NCBI GenBank assembly: GCA_002722955.1
Contig: PBMZ01000040.1
Coordinates: 1-64,000 of the forward strand
Length of the DNA: 64,000 bases
DNA from: Planctomycetaceae bacterium
GTDB taxonomy: Bacteria; Planctomycetota; Planctomycetia; Planctomycetales; Planctomycetaceae
Direction of reading: 5' to 3'
This document shows positions 8,732-17,889 of this stretch, piece by piece (the stretch's first letter is position 1; each line of letters begins with the position of its first letter). Both the position numbers and the translations under genes were made by a program. The notes under the pieces are model-generated. The model ran no database searches. It had not been told where the DNA came from and was given only the letters and a program-made list of their open reading frames with translations.

Positions 8732-9093
8732 TCGCCGACTTCTGCGCAGCTCTTACAGGCTTCGGCACGAACGCAATCGGTTGGTGCGAGGCCGAGTCCG
8801 CAATCCGTGTGAGCGTTGTCTCGATGATCATCGTCGTGACTTGCTGCTTGCATTCGCAAGATATTGGCCGCGTCACGACATTGGCGAAAGCGATCGCGTG
8901 CTCTCCAGGTTGCTCGCCAAATTCCTAAATCCAGCATTGTGGCTCTAATGTGCTGCGAACAAGAATCGCCTCCGTGAAGCACTCGGTGAGCACACACGTA
9001 CCATTTGTACGGGTAAAGATACTTTTGGTACAGCGTGATTAGAAATGCGGCAAATCGTGCTGGCATCGCGAACAAGGAATGTCTCCGATGCAT
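8722..9093 (-). CDS. yidD: YidD-like membrane protein insertion efficiency factor
   Basis: A 123-residue protein. The YidD core is clear: an amphipathic start, LITLYQKYLYPY (19-30), then SCSQHIRATMLDLGIWRATW (44-63), which matches the CSxY/H...A...G...G pattern of the family. YidD helps the YidC insertase at the inner membrane. This copy has an insertion (WYVCAHRVLHGGD) between the two halves and a Cys-rich C-terminal tail, so it is a divergent member. It is not next to rnpA or yidC and may be a second, specialised copy. Confidence 0.7.
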   Translation of the reverse strand: MHRRHSLFAMPARFAAFLITLYQKYLYPYKWYVCAHRVLHGGDSCSQHIRATMLDLGIWRATWRARDRFRQCRDAANILRMQAASHDDDHRDNAHTDCGLGLAPTDCVRAEACKSCAEVGECL

Positions 9094-9170
9094 GAAAACA
9101 GATAGCAGTTTTCCGCTTCGACTTTGATGTCTTGGACCTGTTTGTTTATTCCGATCGAATAAACGTTGCC

Positions 9171-10628
9171 TCAGGCCAGAACATCACTGATGACTCGGCC
9201 CCCGACGTCGGTTAGCGATTCTTTGCGGCCTTGGTGGAAGTAGGTCAAGGCTTCGTGATCCAGGCCCATCAGATGCAGTGCCGTGGCGTGGATGTCGTGT
9301 AGATGAACTTTGTTTTCGACGGCCTCGAAGCCGAATTCATCGGTCGAGCCGTAGCGTTGGCCGCCTTTGACGCCGGCTCCGGCCAACCACACGCTGAAGC
9401 CATAGGGGTTGTGGTTGCGGCCTGGAGCGTTTTTGCCTTCGCTGAAAGGCATGCGGCCGAATTCGCCGCCCCAGATGACTAACGTGCTGTCCAACAGGCC
9501 TCGCTCTTCCAAATCCGTGAGCAATGCGGCGATGGGTTGGTCGACTTCAGCTCCGTGTCTGCCGTGGTTTTTCTCGATGCTTTGGTGAGCATCCCAGGTG
9601 TCTTCCAAGTGACCGCCGCCCGAATAAAGTTGTACGAACCGCACACCTCGCTCGACCAATCGTCGAGCCACCAAACAGTTGCGACCGTACTCGTCCGTAA
9701 GCGATTGGCCTATCCCATAGGCGTCGATGGTCTGTTTCGATTCCTTGGAAATGTCGACAGCTTCGGGTGCCTCGGCCTGCATCCGGTAAGCCAGTTCGTA
9801 CGCATTGATTCGCGATGCCAACTCGGAGCCGCCGGGTCTTGCATCGAGATGTTTTTGGTTGAGCTTCGCTAGCAGATCGAGTTGCTCTCGCTGAGCCGCA
9901 CGGGGTACATGGTTGGGGCCTCGCAGATCCAGGATCGGGTCGCCCGTTGGTCGAAACAGCGTGCCGGAATAGGTCGAGGGCATGAAGCCGCTGGACCAGT
10001 TGGGTTGGCCGCTGATCGGTCCGCCTCGTTTGTCGAGCATCACGACGTAACCGGGCAGACTTTGATTCTCAGTGCCGAGACCGTAGACGCACCAACTGCC
10101 CAGAGACGGCCGGCCGATGAACGTCTTGCCCGTATTGATCGCCACTAAGGCCGATCCATGTGCGTGGCTATCGGTGTGGCACGAGTTCAACACACAAAGC
10201 TTGTCCGCGTGTTTACGCACGTTGGGAAAGTAATCCGAGACCAGCAGGCCACTATCGCCGCCTGGTTTGAAAGGCCGCCAGTTGGGCGTCAGATAACCGA
10301 CTTTGCGACCGCCCGAGTTGATGTACTTCTTGTCTGGCGGCAATTGTTTGCCGGCGTACTTTTGCAGCTCGGGTTTATAATCGAACGTGTCGACTTGGCT
10401 GGGAGCTCCGTTCATGATCAGAAAGATGCAAGCCTTGGCTTTCGTCGGAAGCTGCGGTTTCTTCGGAGTCAACGGACCCTTGGCATCATCGGCTCGAGCG
10501 ACATTGTCAAAGAAGCCATCGCCACTCAGCAGACTGGTCAGAGCCAGGCCGGTGAAGCCAGCACCCATCTCCCACACGAATTCGCGTCGAGTGTTACCGC
10601 ACGGAAAGAGATTTTGTTGTGTATTCAT
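9171..10628 (-). CDS. DUF1501 family protein, Tat-exported
   Basis: A 485-residue protein. The N-terminus has a twin-arginine signal (NTRREFVWEMGAGFTGLALTS, residues 12-32, read as TRREF plus hydrophobic helix). Planctomycete DUF1501 features follow: FLIMNGAPSQVDTFDYKP, then the sulfatase-like fold segments LVIWGGEFGRMPF and GRNHNPYGFSVWLAG near the C-terminus. DUF1501 genes normally sit directly next to a PSCyt1/PSD1 gene and the pair is thought to act in the periplasm on complex substrates. Here the partner gene is upstream but separated by two inserted genes. Substrate is unknown. Confidence 0.92.
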   Translation of the reverse strand: MNTQQNLFPCGNTRREFVWEMGAGFTGLALTSLLSGDGFFDNVARADDAKGPLTPKKPQLPTKAKACIFLIMNGAPSQVDTFDYKPELQKYAGKQLPPDKKYINSGGRKVGYLTPNWRPFKPGGDSGLLVSDYFPNVRKHADKLCVLNSCHTDSHAHGSALVAINTGKTFIGRPSLGSWCVYGLGTENQSLPGYVVMLDKRGGPISGQPNWSSGFMPSTYSGTLFRPTGDPILDLRGPNHVPRAAQREQLDLLAKLNQKHLDARPGGSELASRINAYELAYRMQAEAPEAVDISKESKQTIDAYGIGQSLTDEYGRNCLVARRLVERGVRFVQLYSGGGHLEDTWDAHQSIEKNHGRHGAEVDQPIAALLTDLEERGLLDSTLVIWGGEFGRMPFSEGKNAPGRNHNPYGFSVWLAGAGVKGGQRYGSTDEFGFEAVENKVHLHDIHATALHLMGLDHEALTYFHQGRKESLTDVGGRVISDVLA

Positions 10629-10671
10629 GATTTACCAGAAATGCCATATCTCGTATGACAAAGCATAATGC

Positions 10672-10875
10672 CTACGGTGCAAGAAGTTCTTTTATCCCTA
10701 ACAGTGAATCGATCTCGCCTCGGAGTTTTGATATTTGCTCAAGATAGGGCTCAGCCATCATTCGGTATCGTTCTTCATTTCCCGGCAAAACTTCTCGACG
10801 GAGCGCCTCGAGGGCACGCTCAACAGTGCAAAGCTGCTGTTGAGTTAGTTCCAGTGATGTCCGAGTCGACGTCAT
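10672..10875 (-). CDS. Small coiled-coil partner of the nucleotidyltransferase-like protein
   Basis: A 67-residue, largely helical protein (QQLCTVERALEALRREV...EQISKLRGEIDSLLG). Its start overlaps the stop of the upstream gene by 4 bases (ATGA), so the two are translationally coupled. Size, helical content and coupling to a nucleotidyltransferase-like protein are consistent with an antitoxin or adaptor. The family is not recognised. Confidence 0.55.
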   Translation of the reverse strand: MTSTRTSLELTQQQLCTVERALEALRREVLPGNEERYRMMAEPYLEQISKLRGEIDSLLGIKELLAP

Positions 10876-11348
10876 AACTCTATCCTTATCAGACCTTTTT
10901 CTTGAGAGTATGGAATCTGCAATCGATCACACCACTCGGAACGCACTTGAGAAAAGAAATCAACCATGTTCTTTTCGGTTTCCGAATTCCGCGGCACGCC
11001 AAAGAGGTCAAGTTCATATCGTCGCTGAATTCGACGGCGTGCGAGTAGATTATACTCGAATGGTTTCACTTCTGCAGTGAAATCCCAGTCTTCCGGCAGT
11101 ATCAAGATGACATCAATATCATTCGGCTCATCAACGTTGGTCATAACAAAACTACCATTGATGACCAGATCGACACTCCAGTCGACGGCCTGGATTTCGC
11201 ATACGTATTCATTCAGCTTTCGAAACAAATCACGTCGACGGGTCGTTTGTTGAAACCTTCCGAATCGGTCTTCGATTTCCGCCATTGTTGCAGTATGAAT
11301 GCCTGGTGGCAGCAAGCCAAACTCGTCGCACGCTGGTAGGCTTGCCAT
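10872..11348 (-). CDS. Nucleotidyltransferase-like protein (DUF6932-like)
   Basis: A 158-residue protein. The central motif is INGSFVMTNVDEPNDIDVIL: a GS(F) strand-turn followed by D-x-D (NDIDVIL, about residues 88-94). This is the core of the pol-beta nucleotidyltransferase superfamily, and the spacing fits DUF6932. It has a C-terminal helical region (SEWCDRLQIPYSQEKGLIRIEL). It is coupled to the small gene downstream and the pair separates DUF1501 from PSD1. A toxin-antitoxin or phage-defence role is possible but unproven. Confidence 0.65.
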   Translation of the reverse strand: MASLPACDEFGLLPPGIHTATMAEIEDRFGRFQQTTRRRDLFRKLNEYVCEIQAVDWSVDLVINGSFVMTNVDEPNDIDVILILPEDWDFTAEVKPFEYNLLARRRIQRRYELDLFGVPRNSETEKNMVDFFSQVRSEWCDRLQIPYSQEKGLIRIEL

Positions 11349-11371
11349 TTCAACTCCCTGGCCTGTACTCG

Positions 11372-14326
11372 CTAATCGACATAGAGGAATTCGTTACAGT
11401 TCAACAACACATGGCACAGCGAGGCCAACGGCAACAACTTACGATCCGGTGGTTGCGTCGTTGGCTTCACATCAACGCTTGTCACCAGTTGGTAGCGGCC
11501 CAGCAACTGATTCCACACAGCTCGGCGTTCAACCAGTGTCAATTCGCGGTCGTAAACGATGATCTCGGCAAGGTCGCCGTTCCAGTATTCGCCGTCGATG
11601 TTCCCTTGCTGGCCGATGACCCATGGGAAATCTAACTTGCGACCGGTTAGCTGACCTTGGTGCGCCAGCAAACTTCCGTTTTGCCAAACGAATGTCCCTG
11701 AGGCGCCGTTCGACGCAGTGAGCAAAAACGGTTTCGTTCGATCGGATACGTTTCCTGCCGCACCGAATGCGTCGGAGAATCGCACCGTGCTGTCTTTGGT
11801 CAACCCAAGAAAGATTGAAGAGGTCGAATTGCCTTGCCGTCCCGCCCAGTTCGACAGGATGCCTCGATGCCGATTGTGTTTGGTCGTGTCGGTGACGACC
11901 GCGAACATCGTGCAGTTGGCGGAACTGAGCAGCTTGCCGTCGATGTGCAAGAAACGCCGCTGACCGTCAAATCGAATTGCCGGTTGCCCATTGATCGCGT
12001 TCTTAACCAGGATTGGTCGTCGATCTGCTACTGACTGATGAACGCCGTGTTTCGAACCGGCCAAGTTTTGCCAAGTGGCAACGCGACCATCTTCGAGCTT
12101 CACTCCCGAGTCGGCTCGCAGATGCAACACCAACCCGTTGGTACTTATCTTCGATTTGGCTTTTCGCCAGTCATCACCGCTTTTAGTTTTTGTTGGTGCC
12201 AAAAAGTTCTTCTGTTGCGACTTGAGGTGTTGCCTGCTCAATTGCAATTCGTCAGCGGTCGGATTGCGTCCCAGAGCCATCCGCCATGCGAGCAGAATCT
12301 GTTCGTTGACATTGTCGCTTTGGCCGGCGATGTGTGTGGACAATGCCGAACTTCGATCGTGCGGAAACGCGTTATTCAACATCGCCAACGCTTGAGTCGG
12401 CACGGTGGTGACATCTCGTTGGCCGCATGGAAGCGTTGTGTCGTGCAGATCGAAGGTCGTCATAATCGGAGGCAGCAGGTGCCGCTTCATGTAGATGTAA
12501 AGACTGCGGCGCATCTGTTGTTCTTTAGGCGAGGCTGTCCAGGCACTCGATTTTCGTGACAAGCCTTCCAAGGCGTCGCGACTGATCGTGGGACGAAAGC
12601 TCACGCCACCCAGCTTGCGGTCCAGCTCGTCTGTCGCGGCCAGCATCGAATCTCGAAGTGCCTCCGCGTCCAGTCGTCTTCGTTCGGCTCGCCACCACAG
12701 TGAATTGCCCGAGTCTCGCAAATCATAGTCATCCCGTTTGGGATGGAGCGACGATTGCCGCCACGTGCTCGACATCAGGATCAACTTGTGAATTCGTTTC
12801 GGCTTCCACCCGTTCGCAGTCAATTCCGACGCCAACCAGTCGAGCAGTTGCGGATGTGTTGGCTTGGCTCCTCGAAAACCGAAGTTGTTGGGCGAGCGGA
12901 CGATGCCTTGGCCAAAGTGATGTTGCCAGATCCGATTCACGAAGACTCGAGCGGTCAGCGGATTCTTCGGGTCAACAATCCACTTGGCCAATTGCAATCG
13001 CCGGCCTGTCGTCTTCGCATCTTTTGCGGGTCCGTCAAATTGGCGAAACATGGCCGGAACTAACGTTAACGACGCAGGCTCGACGACGGCTCCAGGAGCA
13101 TGACGGTTTCCCTTCTTGAGCAAGTGTAAGGGGCTCGGCTTCGTCGACACGTCCGTCCAACCGAGGACTCGATCGAACCCGAGTTCTTGCTTTGTCGGGC
13201 CACCAAGCAGTTTGCCAGTGCGCGGCTCGATCGAACCAGCCCAAAAAGCCGAGGCGACTCGGTAGTAATCGTCCTGCGGGATCGGATCGAACTTGTGATC
13301 GTGACACCGAGCACATTTCACAGTCAAACCCAAGAACGCCGACGACGTGACATGGACCAAATCCTCGAGCCGTTCGTATTTGTAATCCTGAGGATCGTTG
13401 GGTTCATCGTTCCACGTTCCCAAGCGTAAGAAGCCAGTGCCGATCGCGGACTGTTCGTTTCGGTTGGGCATCTCGTCGCCAGCGAGCTGCTGGGTGATGA
13501 ATTGATCATAAGGCAAGTCGTTGTTAATCGCGTCGACGACCCAATCTCGATACCGCCAGGCAAACGGTTTTTCTTGATCGCGTTCATAGCCGGAAGTTTC
13601 CGCGTAGCGAACCAGATCAAGCCAGTACCGAGCCCAGCGTTCTCCAAAGTGAGGCGACTTCAACAACCCGTCAACGACTTTGTCCCACGCATTGTTTGAT
13701 TCGTCCGCGACGAACGCTTCGACTTGTTCGTACGTCGGCGGCAAACCGATCACGCTATAGTAAGCTCTCCGAATCAGCGTCCGCCGATCGGCCTCGGGAG
13801 CTGGTTGCATGTTCTTCACCATCAGCTTTGCCAGAACGAAGTGGTCGATTCCATTCGAGACTTGACGCAAATCAGAAAGCGGCGGAAGAGGGTGTCGCTT
13901 GACGGGTTGAAAGGACCACCAATCGCGACCGCCACGGACATCGTTGGTGGACTCGTAAAGATCGATTGTGCGTCCCGCAGGCCAAGCCGCTCCGCTCTTG
14001 ACCCACTCCTTGAAGACGGCTATTTCAGCAGCCGGTAGTGCTTGTGATTCGCCTTGTTTCTGCGGCGGCATCTCGCCATCGACGATCCGCTGAATCAGCG
14101 CGCTTTGATTGACGTTTTTCGCAACGACGACAACACCGCTCTCGCCACCTTTCATCGTCGATTTTTGAGTCTCCAGCACCAAGCCGCCAGATTTCTCACG
14201 AGAATTATGGCATTCCAGGCAACGCTTAGAGATCAGCGGAGCGACGTCTTTCTCGAAGTCCACATCGGCTGGTGACACCGTGGGAAAGACCAAAAGAATT
14301 GTTGGAAGCAAAAGAGTGAATCGCAT
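11372..14326 (-). CDS. PSCyt1-DUF1549-DUF1553 protein with an inserted LamG-like domain
   Basis: About 984 residues. ATG 14326 gives a classical signal peptide (MRFTLLLPTILLVFPTVSPA); a GTG at 14338 is possible. Domains in order are a haem c domain with CLECH, DUF1549 (WWSFQPVKR, FGERWARYWLDL), CARCHDHKFDPI, and DUF1553 (LTARVFVNRIWQHHFG, FGFRGAKPTHPQLLDWLA). The usual PSD1 ending (LCHVLLNCNEFLYVD) is present. Between LARRMALGRNPTADE-like sequence and that ending lies about 200 residues of a LamG/concanavalin-like jelly roll (GLVLHLRADSGVKL, DLAEIIVYDRELTLVER). The extra domain suggests carbohydrate binding. Periplasmic; its partner DUF1501 lies downstream beyond the inserted pair. Confidence 0.9.
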   Translation of the reverse strand: MRFTLLLPTILLVFPTVSPADVDFEKDVAPLISKRCLECHNSREKSGGLVLETQKSTMKGGESGVVVVAKNVNQSALIQRIVDGEMPPQKQGESQALPAAEIAVFKEWVKSGAAWPAGRTIDLYESTNDVRGGRDWWSFQPVKRHPLPPLSDLRQVSNGIDHFVLAKLMVKNMQPAPEADRRTLIRRAYYSVIGLPPTYEQVEAFVADESNNAWDKVVDGLLKSPHFGERWARYWLDLVRYAETSGYERDQEKPFAWRYRDWVVDAINNDLPYDQFITQQLAGDEMPNRNEQSAIGTGFLRLGTWNDEPNDPQDYKYERLEDLVHVTSSAFLGLTVKCARCHDHKFDPIPQDDYYRVASAFWAGSIEPRTGKLLGGPTKQELGFDRVLGWTDVSTKPSPLHLLKKGNRHAPGAVVEPASLTLVPAMFRQFDGPAKDAKTTGRRLQLAKWIVDPKNPLTARVFVNRIWQHHFGQGIVRSPNNFGFRGAKPTHPQLLDWLASELTANGWKPKRIHKLILMSSTWRQSSLHPKRDDYDLRDSGNSLWWRAERRRLDAEALRDSMLAATDELDRKLGGVSFRPTISRDALEGLSRKSSAWTASPKEQQMRRSLYIYMKRHLLPPIMTTFDLHDTTLPCGQRDVTTVPTQALAMLNNAFPHDRSSALSTHIAGQSDNVNEQILLAWRMALGRNPTADELQLSRQHLKSQQKNFLAPTKTKSGDDWRKAKSKISTNGLVLHLRADSGVKLEDGRVATWQNLAGSKHGVHQSVADRRPILVKNAINGQPAIRFDGQRRFLHIDGKLLSSANCTMFAVVTDTTKHNRHRGILSNWAGRQGNSTSSIFLGLTKDSTVRFSDAFGAAGNVSDRTKPFLLTASNGASGTFVWQNGSLLAHQGQLTGRKLDFPWVIGQQGNIDGEYWNGDLAEIIVYDRELTLVERRAVWNQLLGRYQLVTSVDVKPTTQPPDRKLLPLASLCHVLLNCNEFLYVD

Positions 14327-14509
14327 GATGAAAGACACTCAGCAGGAATAAGAAGGCGTGTTGAACAGCGGAATCGAAAGCGTCGCGTCGACCACTATCA
14401 TTATTTACTACACCTTAAGCGACCAGCTGAAGAGCGGACAGGCTCGTGCCCATTTTTCTTGACGTAGGTCAACCTACGGTCGGACGCTTGAGATTGTCGG
14501 CGGCTGATT

Positions 14510-15213
14510 CTACTCGCCTGTGGACTCGGTTTCTTCCTTATCGGTGTCGGAGGCGTCTTCATCGTCCATGAGCTTGAACGACTTCATCTCGTAAACTTTT
14601 CGGCCGAGCGAGCGTTCGTTGAAAACGTGTTTCACCACTCCAACTCCTGGAGAAACATAGTTCGATATGACGAAGTCTCTGGCATCCTCGATCTGATAAT
14701 GAAAGCATTCAAGTTTTCCGGCAGGCGTTGTGACTTCAGAATCCGTCGACATCAATCGAATGGTCGAATACTTGATCTCCTGAGTTGCTCCGATTCTTGC
14801 CGGATAAGGCATGAATAAGAACTGCTCGCGAATCTCCTTTTTGCCGTCTTTCTCATCAAACAGGATCTCATGTTGTCCGTCAGTTTCATTTCGGACCCAG
14901 AAGTCATGACCGAATTCGCTGTAGTGAAACCAAGTTTTGCCGCTCAGCTCGATGGTGCCTAGCACTTCCGATTGAATCTCACCGCTTTTTCTACGTCGTC
15001 AGAAGGGCCGAAGTTGGTTTGCTCGTAGGTCCACTTGTTGCCAACAGCTAATCGGATTATCTCTTTGTTCGGATCGCCCTGAATCGGTCCTGTCGCTGAT
15101 GGCTGATCTGTTGCAGTGGGCGCGTCTGGTGACGTGGAGTCATCCGAACCACATCCCATCAGAACAAGACAAAGTCCTGCTAAGAAGCACAGGGGATTCC
15201 GAAATTGGTACAT
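14510..15213 (-). pseudogene. Lipoprotein split by a frameshift in an A-tract
   Basis: ATG 15213 gives a lipoprotein signal (FLAGLCLVLMGCGSDD; lipobox LMGC). This frame runs to a stop at 14959 after SDDVEKAVRFNRKC. The next frame, open from within the A5 run near 14986, reads SGEIQSEVLGTIELSGKTW and continues to 14510 (ending EETESTGE). Adding one A to the run joins the two into a continuous lipoprotein of about 233 residues. The second half (TWFHYSEFGHDFW, YVSPGVGVVKHVF) reads like a typical periplasmic beta protein. Options are a real inactivating deletion, slippage on the A-run that restores the frame, or a sequencing error. Function unknown. Confidence 0.65.
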
Positions 15214-15260
15214 GGCTTTTCTTCCGTTTAACTCAGCCAAAATGAAGTGGCGCGCCGACT

Positions 15261-17570
15261 CTAATTCCCGGGGTCTTGCGGATAAAGCAAAACGCGGTCA
15301 TGGCAAAGCAGTATCAAATCGGCAAGCCCGTCGTTGGTGACGTCCGCGATTCGAATTTCTCGCGGTTGAGTTCCGCCGCCGCTGACACCAGAGAAACTCT
15401 TTTCTTCAAACACCTGGAATTGCAGTGCGTGTTTGATATCCGCACTGGCTGACGGAGCCTTGGCGGATGTGAACTTCAGGATCTCGATGAAGTGAGATCG
15501 CGTGTCGACGCCGATCAGGTCGACTTGGCCGTCGCCATTCAAATCACCGGCGGCGACATCTGCAAAGCGGGCCTTTTCTAACTTGGTCTCGAAGACGCCA
15601 ACTTCTTCCAGGGCAAAAGCGTTTTGGCTGGCCGCGTAGAAGACGCCAAACTTCCCGCGGCCAAACAACACCAGATCGTTCCTGCGGTCTCCGTTCAAAT
15701 CCGCGGTGTGCGATGAGAGATACGGAAAGCCCGCCAAATCGACGTCCGCCCAGGGCTGAAACCCCGAGCCTTCTTTACGCAAGATTCTGAGCTTTTGCAC
15801 GCCGGAATCGAACATGGCCACTTCGTCACCATCTTTGCCATCCAGGTCCAAGCTGGCGACGCCACTGAGCTTTGTTTGCGATTCGTCGACATTGAATTGC
15901 TCGACAACCTGCCAGCGAGATTGCTCATCCAACTTCAATCGCCGAGCAAATCGTTCTTGAGCGACGAGAACTTGCGGTCGCCCTTTCGTTCCAAAGAACA
16001 ACGCACCCGTGGACGTGTTGTCAAACTGGTTGCTTCCTTGCGTGGTCAGCTTCGCGAGCTTGCCCTCTTGGAAGCCGAACACCTCGATGCCTCGACCGAG
16101 CTTCAAGAACACCATGATCTCGGGTTGGCCGTCTTGGTTGGCGTCCATCACCCGGATTTGATCGGGAGTGCCACCGAGCTTGACGGCGTCGGAGATTACC
16201 GATTCTGCCCAGCCATCGCCCTTCTTGGCAAGCTGATGAAAGCGATAGGATGAGGAGCCGTCTTTGACCAGTACCACGATCTCGTCGAGACCGTCTTTGT
16301 TCGTGTTGAGTGTCTCGAGAGCCAACGGAGCTTGGTCGAACGGCAACGATTGCGGAAACGTCAATCGGTTGTTGGCAAGGTGCGACACACCGACCGTCTT
16401 TTCCTTCGTGCTGAGTACCACGACGTCAGGCGTTTTGTCACCGTCGAGGTTAGCGATGCGAACGTGTTCGACACCCAGGTAACTGGGAAACGTCTCGCCC
16501 AGATTCAGGCCAGTTTGCGGTCGTTGGCGAAAGGCGACGACTCCCGCCGCTTCCGGATCGCCGACCAAGACATCTTGCAGTCCGTCACCGTCGATGTCTC
16601 CGATGGCCATGTCGCGTTTTGTTCGCGAGCCGGTGGGCCCGATTCCGTATTGAATCAACTGTCCGGTTAACTTGTCTTCTTGGCGCGGCCGTTGCGAAAG
16701 GCGCAAGACTTTGATTCGTCCAGTCTGATCTTCGATCGTCAGAATCTCACTGCCCGGTCGTCCGTCGATGTTGGCAATCGTCAAGACCGTGCGGTTTTGC
16801 TTCATATCGAATTGCAGTTCCGGTCCCATCTTGCCATTGGGCAACTGCAATCGGACGCAAAGCGAGGGTGTATCGCCGACAGCCATGTAACTCAAATCGG
16901 CCAAGGCATCGCCGTTCAGATCGGCGACTTGCGAGAGGATCAGCTTGTCTGATGTATTCATCAAGGCCATCGGCGGGGCTAACTCGTTGGCCTTGGTTTG
17001 GTAGATAAAAAAGGACTTGCTTTTTCCCAAGACCACGAGATCGGTGCGTCCATCATTGTTCAGATCGCCACTGGATAAAACCCACGGTATTGGTTGAACG
17101 TCGGGCAATCGGATCTTAGTCCGCTGCGTCCATTGACCGGACTTTGGCTGCCAACGAACGACCAGTGTTTCCGGTGTTGCGAAGTAGGCGATATCCGTCA
17201 GCTTGTCGTTGTTGAAATCACCCAACGTCAGTGATGAAATCTGATGATCGACGGCGATCTTTTGGTGGTCGAAACGCCAACCGTCGCCGACGAAATTGAC
17301 ATCGGAATTCTTCTTTTGCCGCGCGAGAGCCGCCTTGCGATCGGCTTGCTGCACCAGGACATCCAAGCGGCTGTGACTGTTATCAACAACGACCAGATCA
17401 TTCAGGCCGTCGGAATTCATGTCACCGACGTGCATGTTGTTCGAACGTAGGTCGAGTTTGAAGACCTCCAAGCCTTGGAAGCCGTAGTACTTTGCCAAGG
17501 GTCCGTCGTCAGCGACCGAATGGGAAATGGCGATGAGAGTAAGAAACGCAAAGATGAAGTAGCGCGTCAT
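15261..17570 (-). CDS. FG-GAP/VCBS repeat secreted protein
   Basis: About 769 residues from ATG 17570, chosen because it begins a clean signal peptide (MTRYFIFAFLTLIAISHSVA); a longer frame upstream has no signal-like start. At least twelve FG-GAP-type calcium loops of the form D-x-N/D-x-D-G-x-x-D are visible, such as DMNSDGLNDLVVV, DFNNDKLTDIAYF, DLNNDGRTDLVVL, DIDGDGLQDVLVG, DLNGDGQVDLIGV and DVTNDGLADLILL. Together they predict two beta-propellers of the integrin-alpha type. It is probably an extracellular or periplasmic binding scaffold. No enzyme domain is seen. Confidence 0.88.
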   Translation of the reverse strand: MTRYFIFAFLTLIAISHSVADDGPLAKYYGFQGLEVFKLDLRSNNMHVGDMNSDGLNDLVVVDNSHSRLDVLVQQADRKAALARQKKNSDVNFVGDGWRFDHQKIAVDHQISSLTLGDFNNDKLTDIAYFATPETLVVRWQPKSGQWTQRTKIRLPDVQPIPWVLSSGDLNNDGRTDLVVLGKSKSFFIYQTKANELAPPMALMNTSDKLILSQVADLNGDALADLSYMAVGDTPSLCVRLQLPNGKMGPELQFDMKQNRTVLTIANIDGRPGSEILTIEDQTGRIKVLRLSQRPRQEDKLTGQLIQYGIGPTGSRTKRDMAIGDIDGDGLQDVLVGDPEAAGVVAFRQRPQTGLNLGETFPSYLGVEHVRIANLDGDKTPDVVVLSTKEKTVGVSHLANNRLTFPQSLPFDQAPLALETLNTNKDGLDEIVVLVKDGSSSYRFHQLAKKGDGWAESVISDAVKLGGTPDQIRVMDANQDGQPEIMVFLKLGRGIEVFGFQEGKLAKLTTQGSNQFDNTSTGALFFGTKGRPQVLVAQERFARRLKLDEQSRWQVVEQFNVDESQTKLSGVASLDLDGKDGDEVAMFDSGVQKLRILRKEGSGFQPWADVDLAGFPYLSSHTADLNGDRRNDLVLFGRGKFGVFYAASQNAFALEEVGVFETKLEKARFADVAAGDLNGDGQVDLIGVDTRSHFIEILKFTSAKAPSASADIKHALQFQVFEEKSFSGVSGGGTQPREIRIADVTNDGLADLILLCHDRVLLYPQDPGN

Positions 17571-17889
17571 TCTTGATTTCCGTTGTCGATAGGTGTCGAA
17601 CGGTGAATCCGGTAGCACAGGCCAAGATAGCGTTTTGCTCAACCAGTGTCATCTGTGTGATTCATTCAACAGGGAATGCACTGCCCGTACGGGACTTGAT
17701 TCTTGCATCCAGTTTACGAGAACCGTTACCATGGGTGGCTGGGGTCGAGTCTTCGAGCCCTCAGATGCGAGGTATTGGGGGCTCGAAGACTCGATCCCAG
17801 CCACCCGTTCGCCGCGCAACAAAAAAACGCGAATGAAAAGTCCAGAATCTAGACTCTCCATCCGCGTTCGGCTTGGATCGATTTTGCTT
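17571..17889. other. Intergenic region with palindrome
   Basis: No convincing gene. It holds the palindrome at 17733-17806 and otherwise shows nothing recognisable. The frames that cross it are antisense to the repetitive gene that follows. Confidence 0.5.
17733..17806. repeat. Intergenic palindrome
   Basis: The left arm GGGTGGCTGGGGTCGAGTCT is mirrored by the right arm ending at 17806 (GACTCGATCCCAGCCACCC), with one or two mismatches over about 30 bases and a 15-base loop. It lies between two convergent-to-upstream gene ends and may terminate transcription or be a REP-like element. Confidence 0.65.

Noticed and set aside
12038-12559. 173-residue forward ORF within the PSD1 gene
   Set aside because: Antisense to a well-supported gene with conserved domains.
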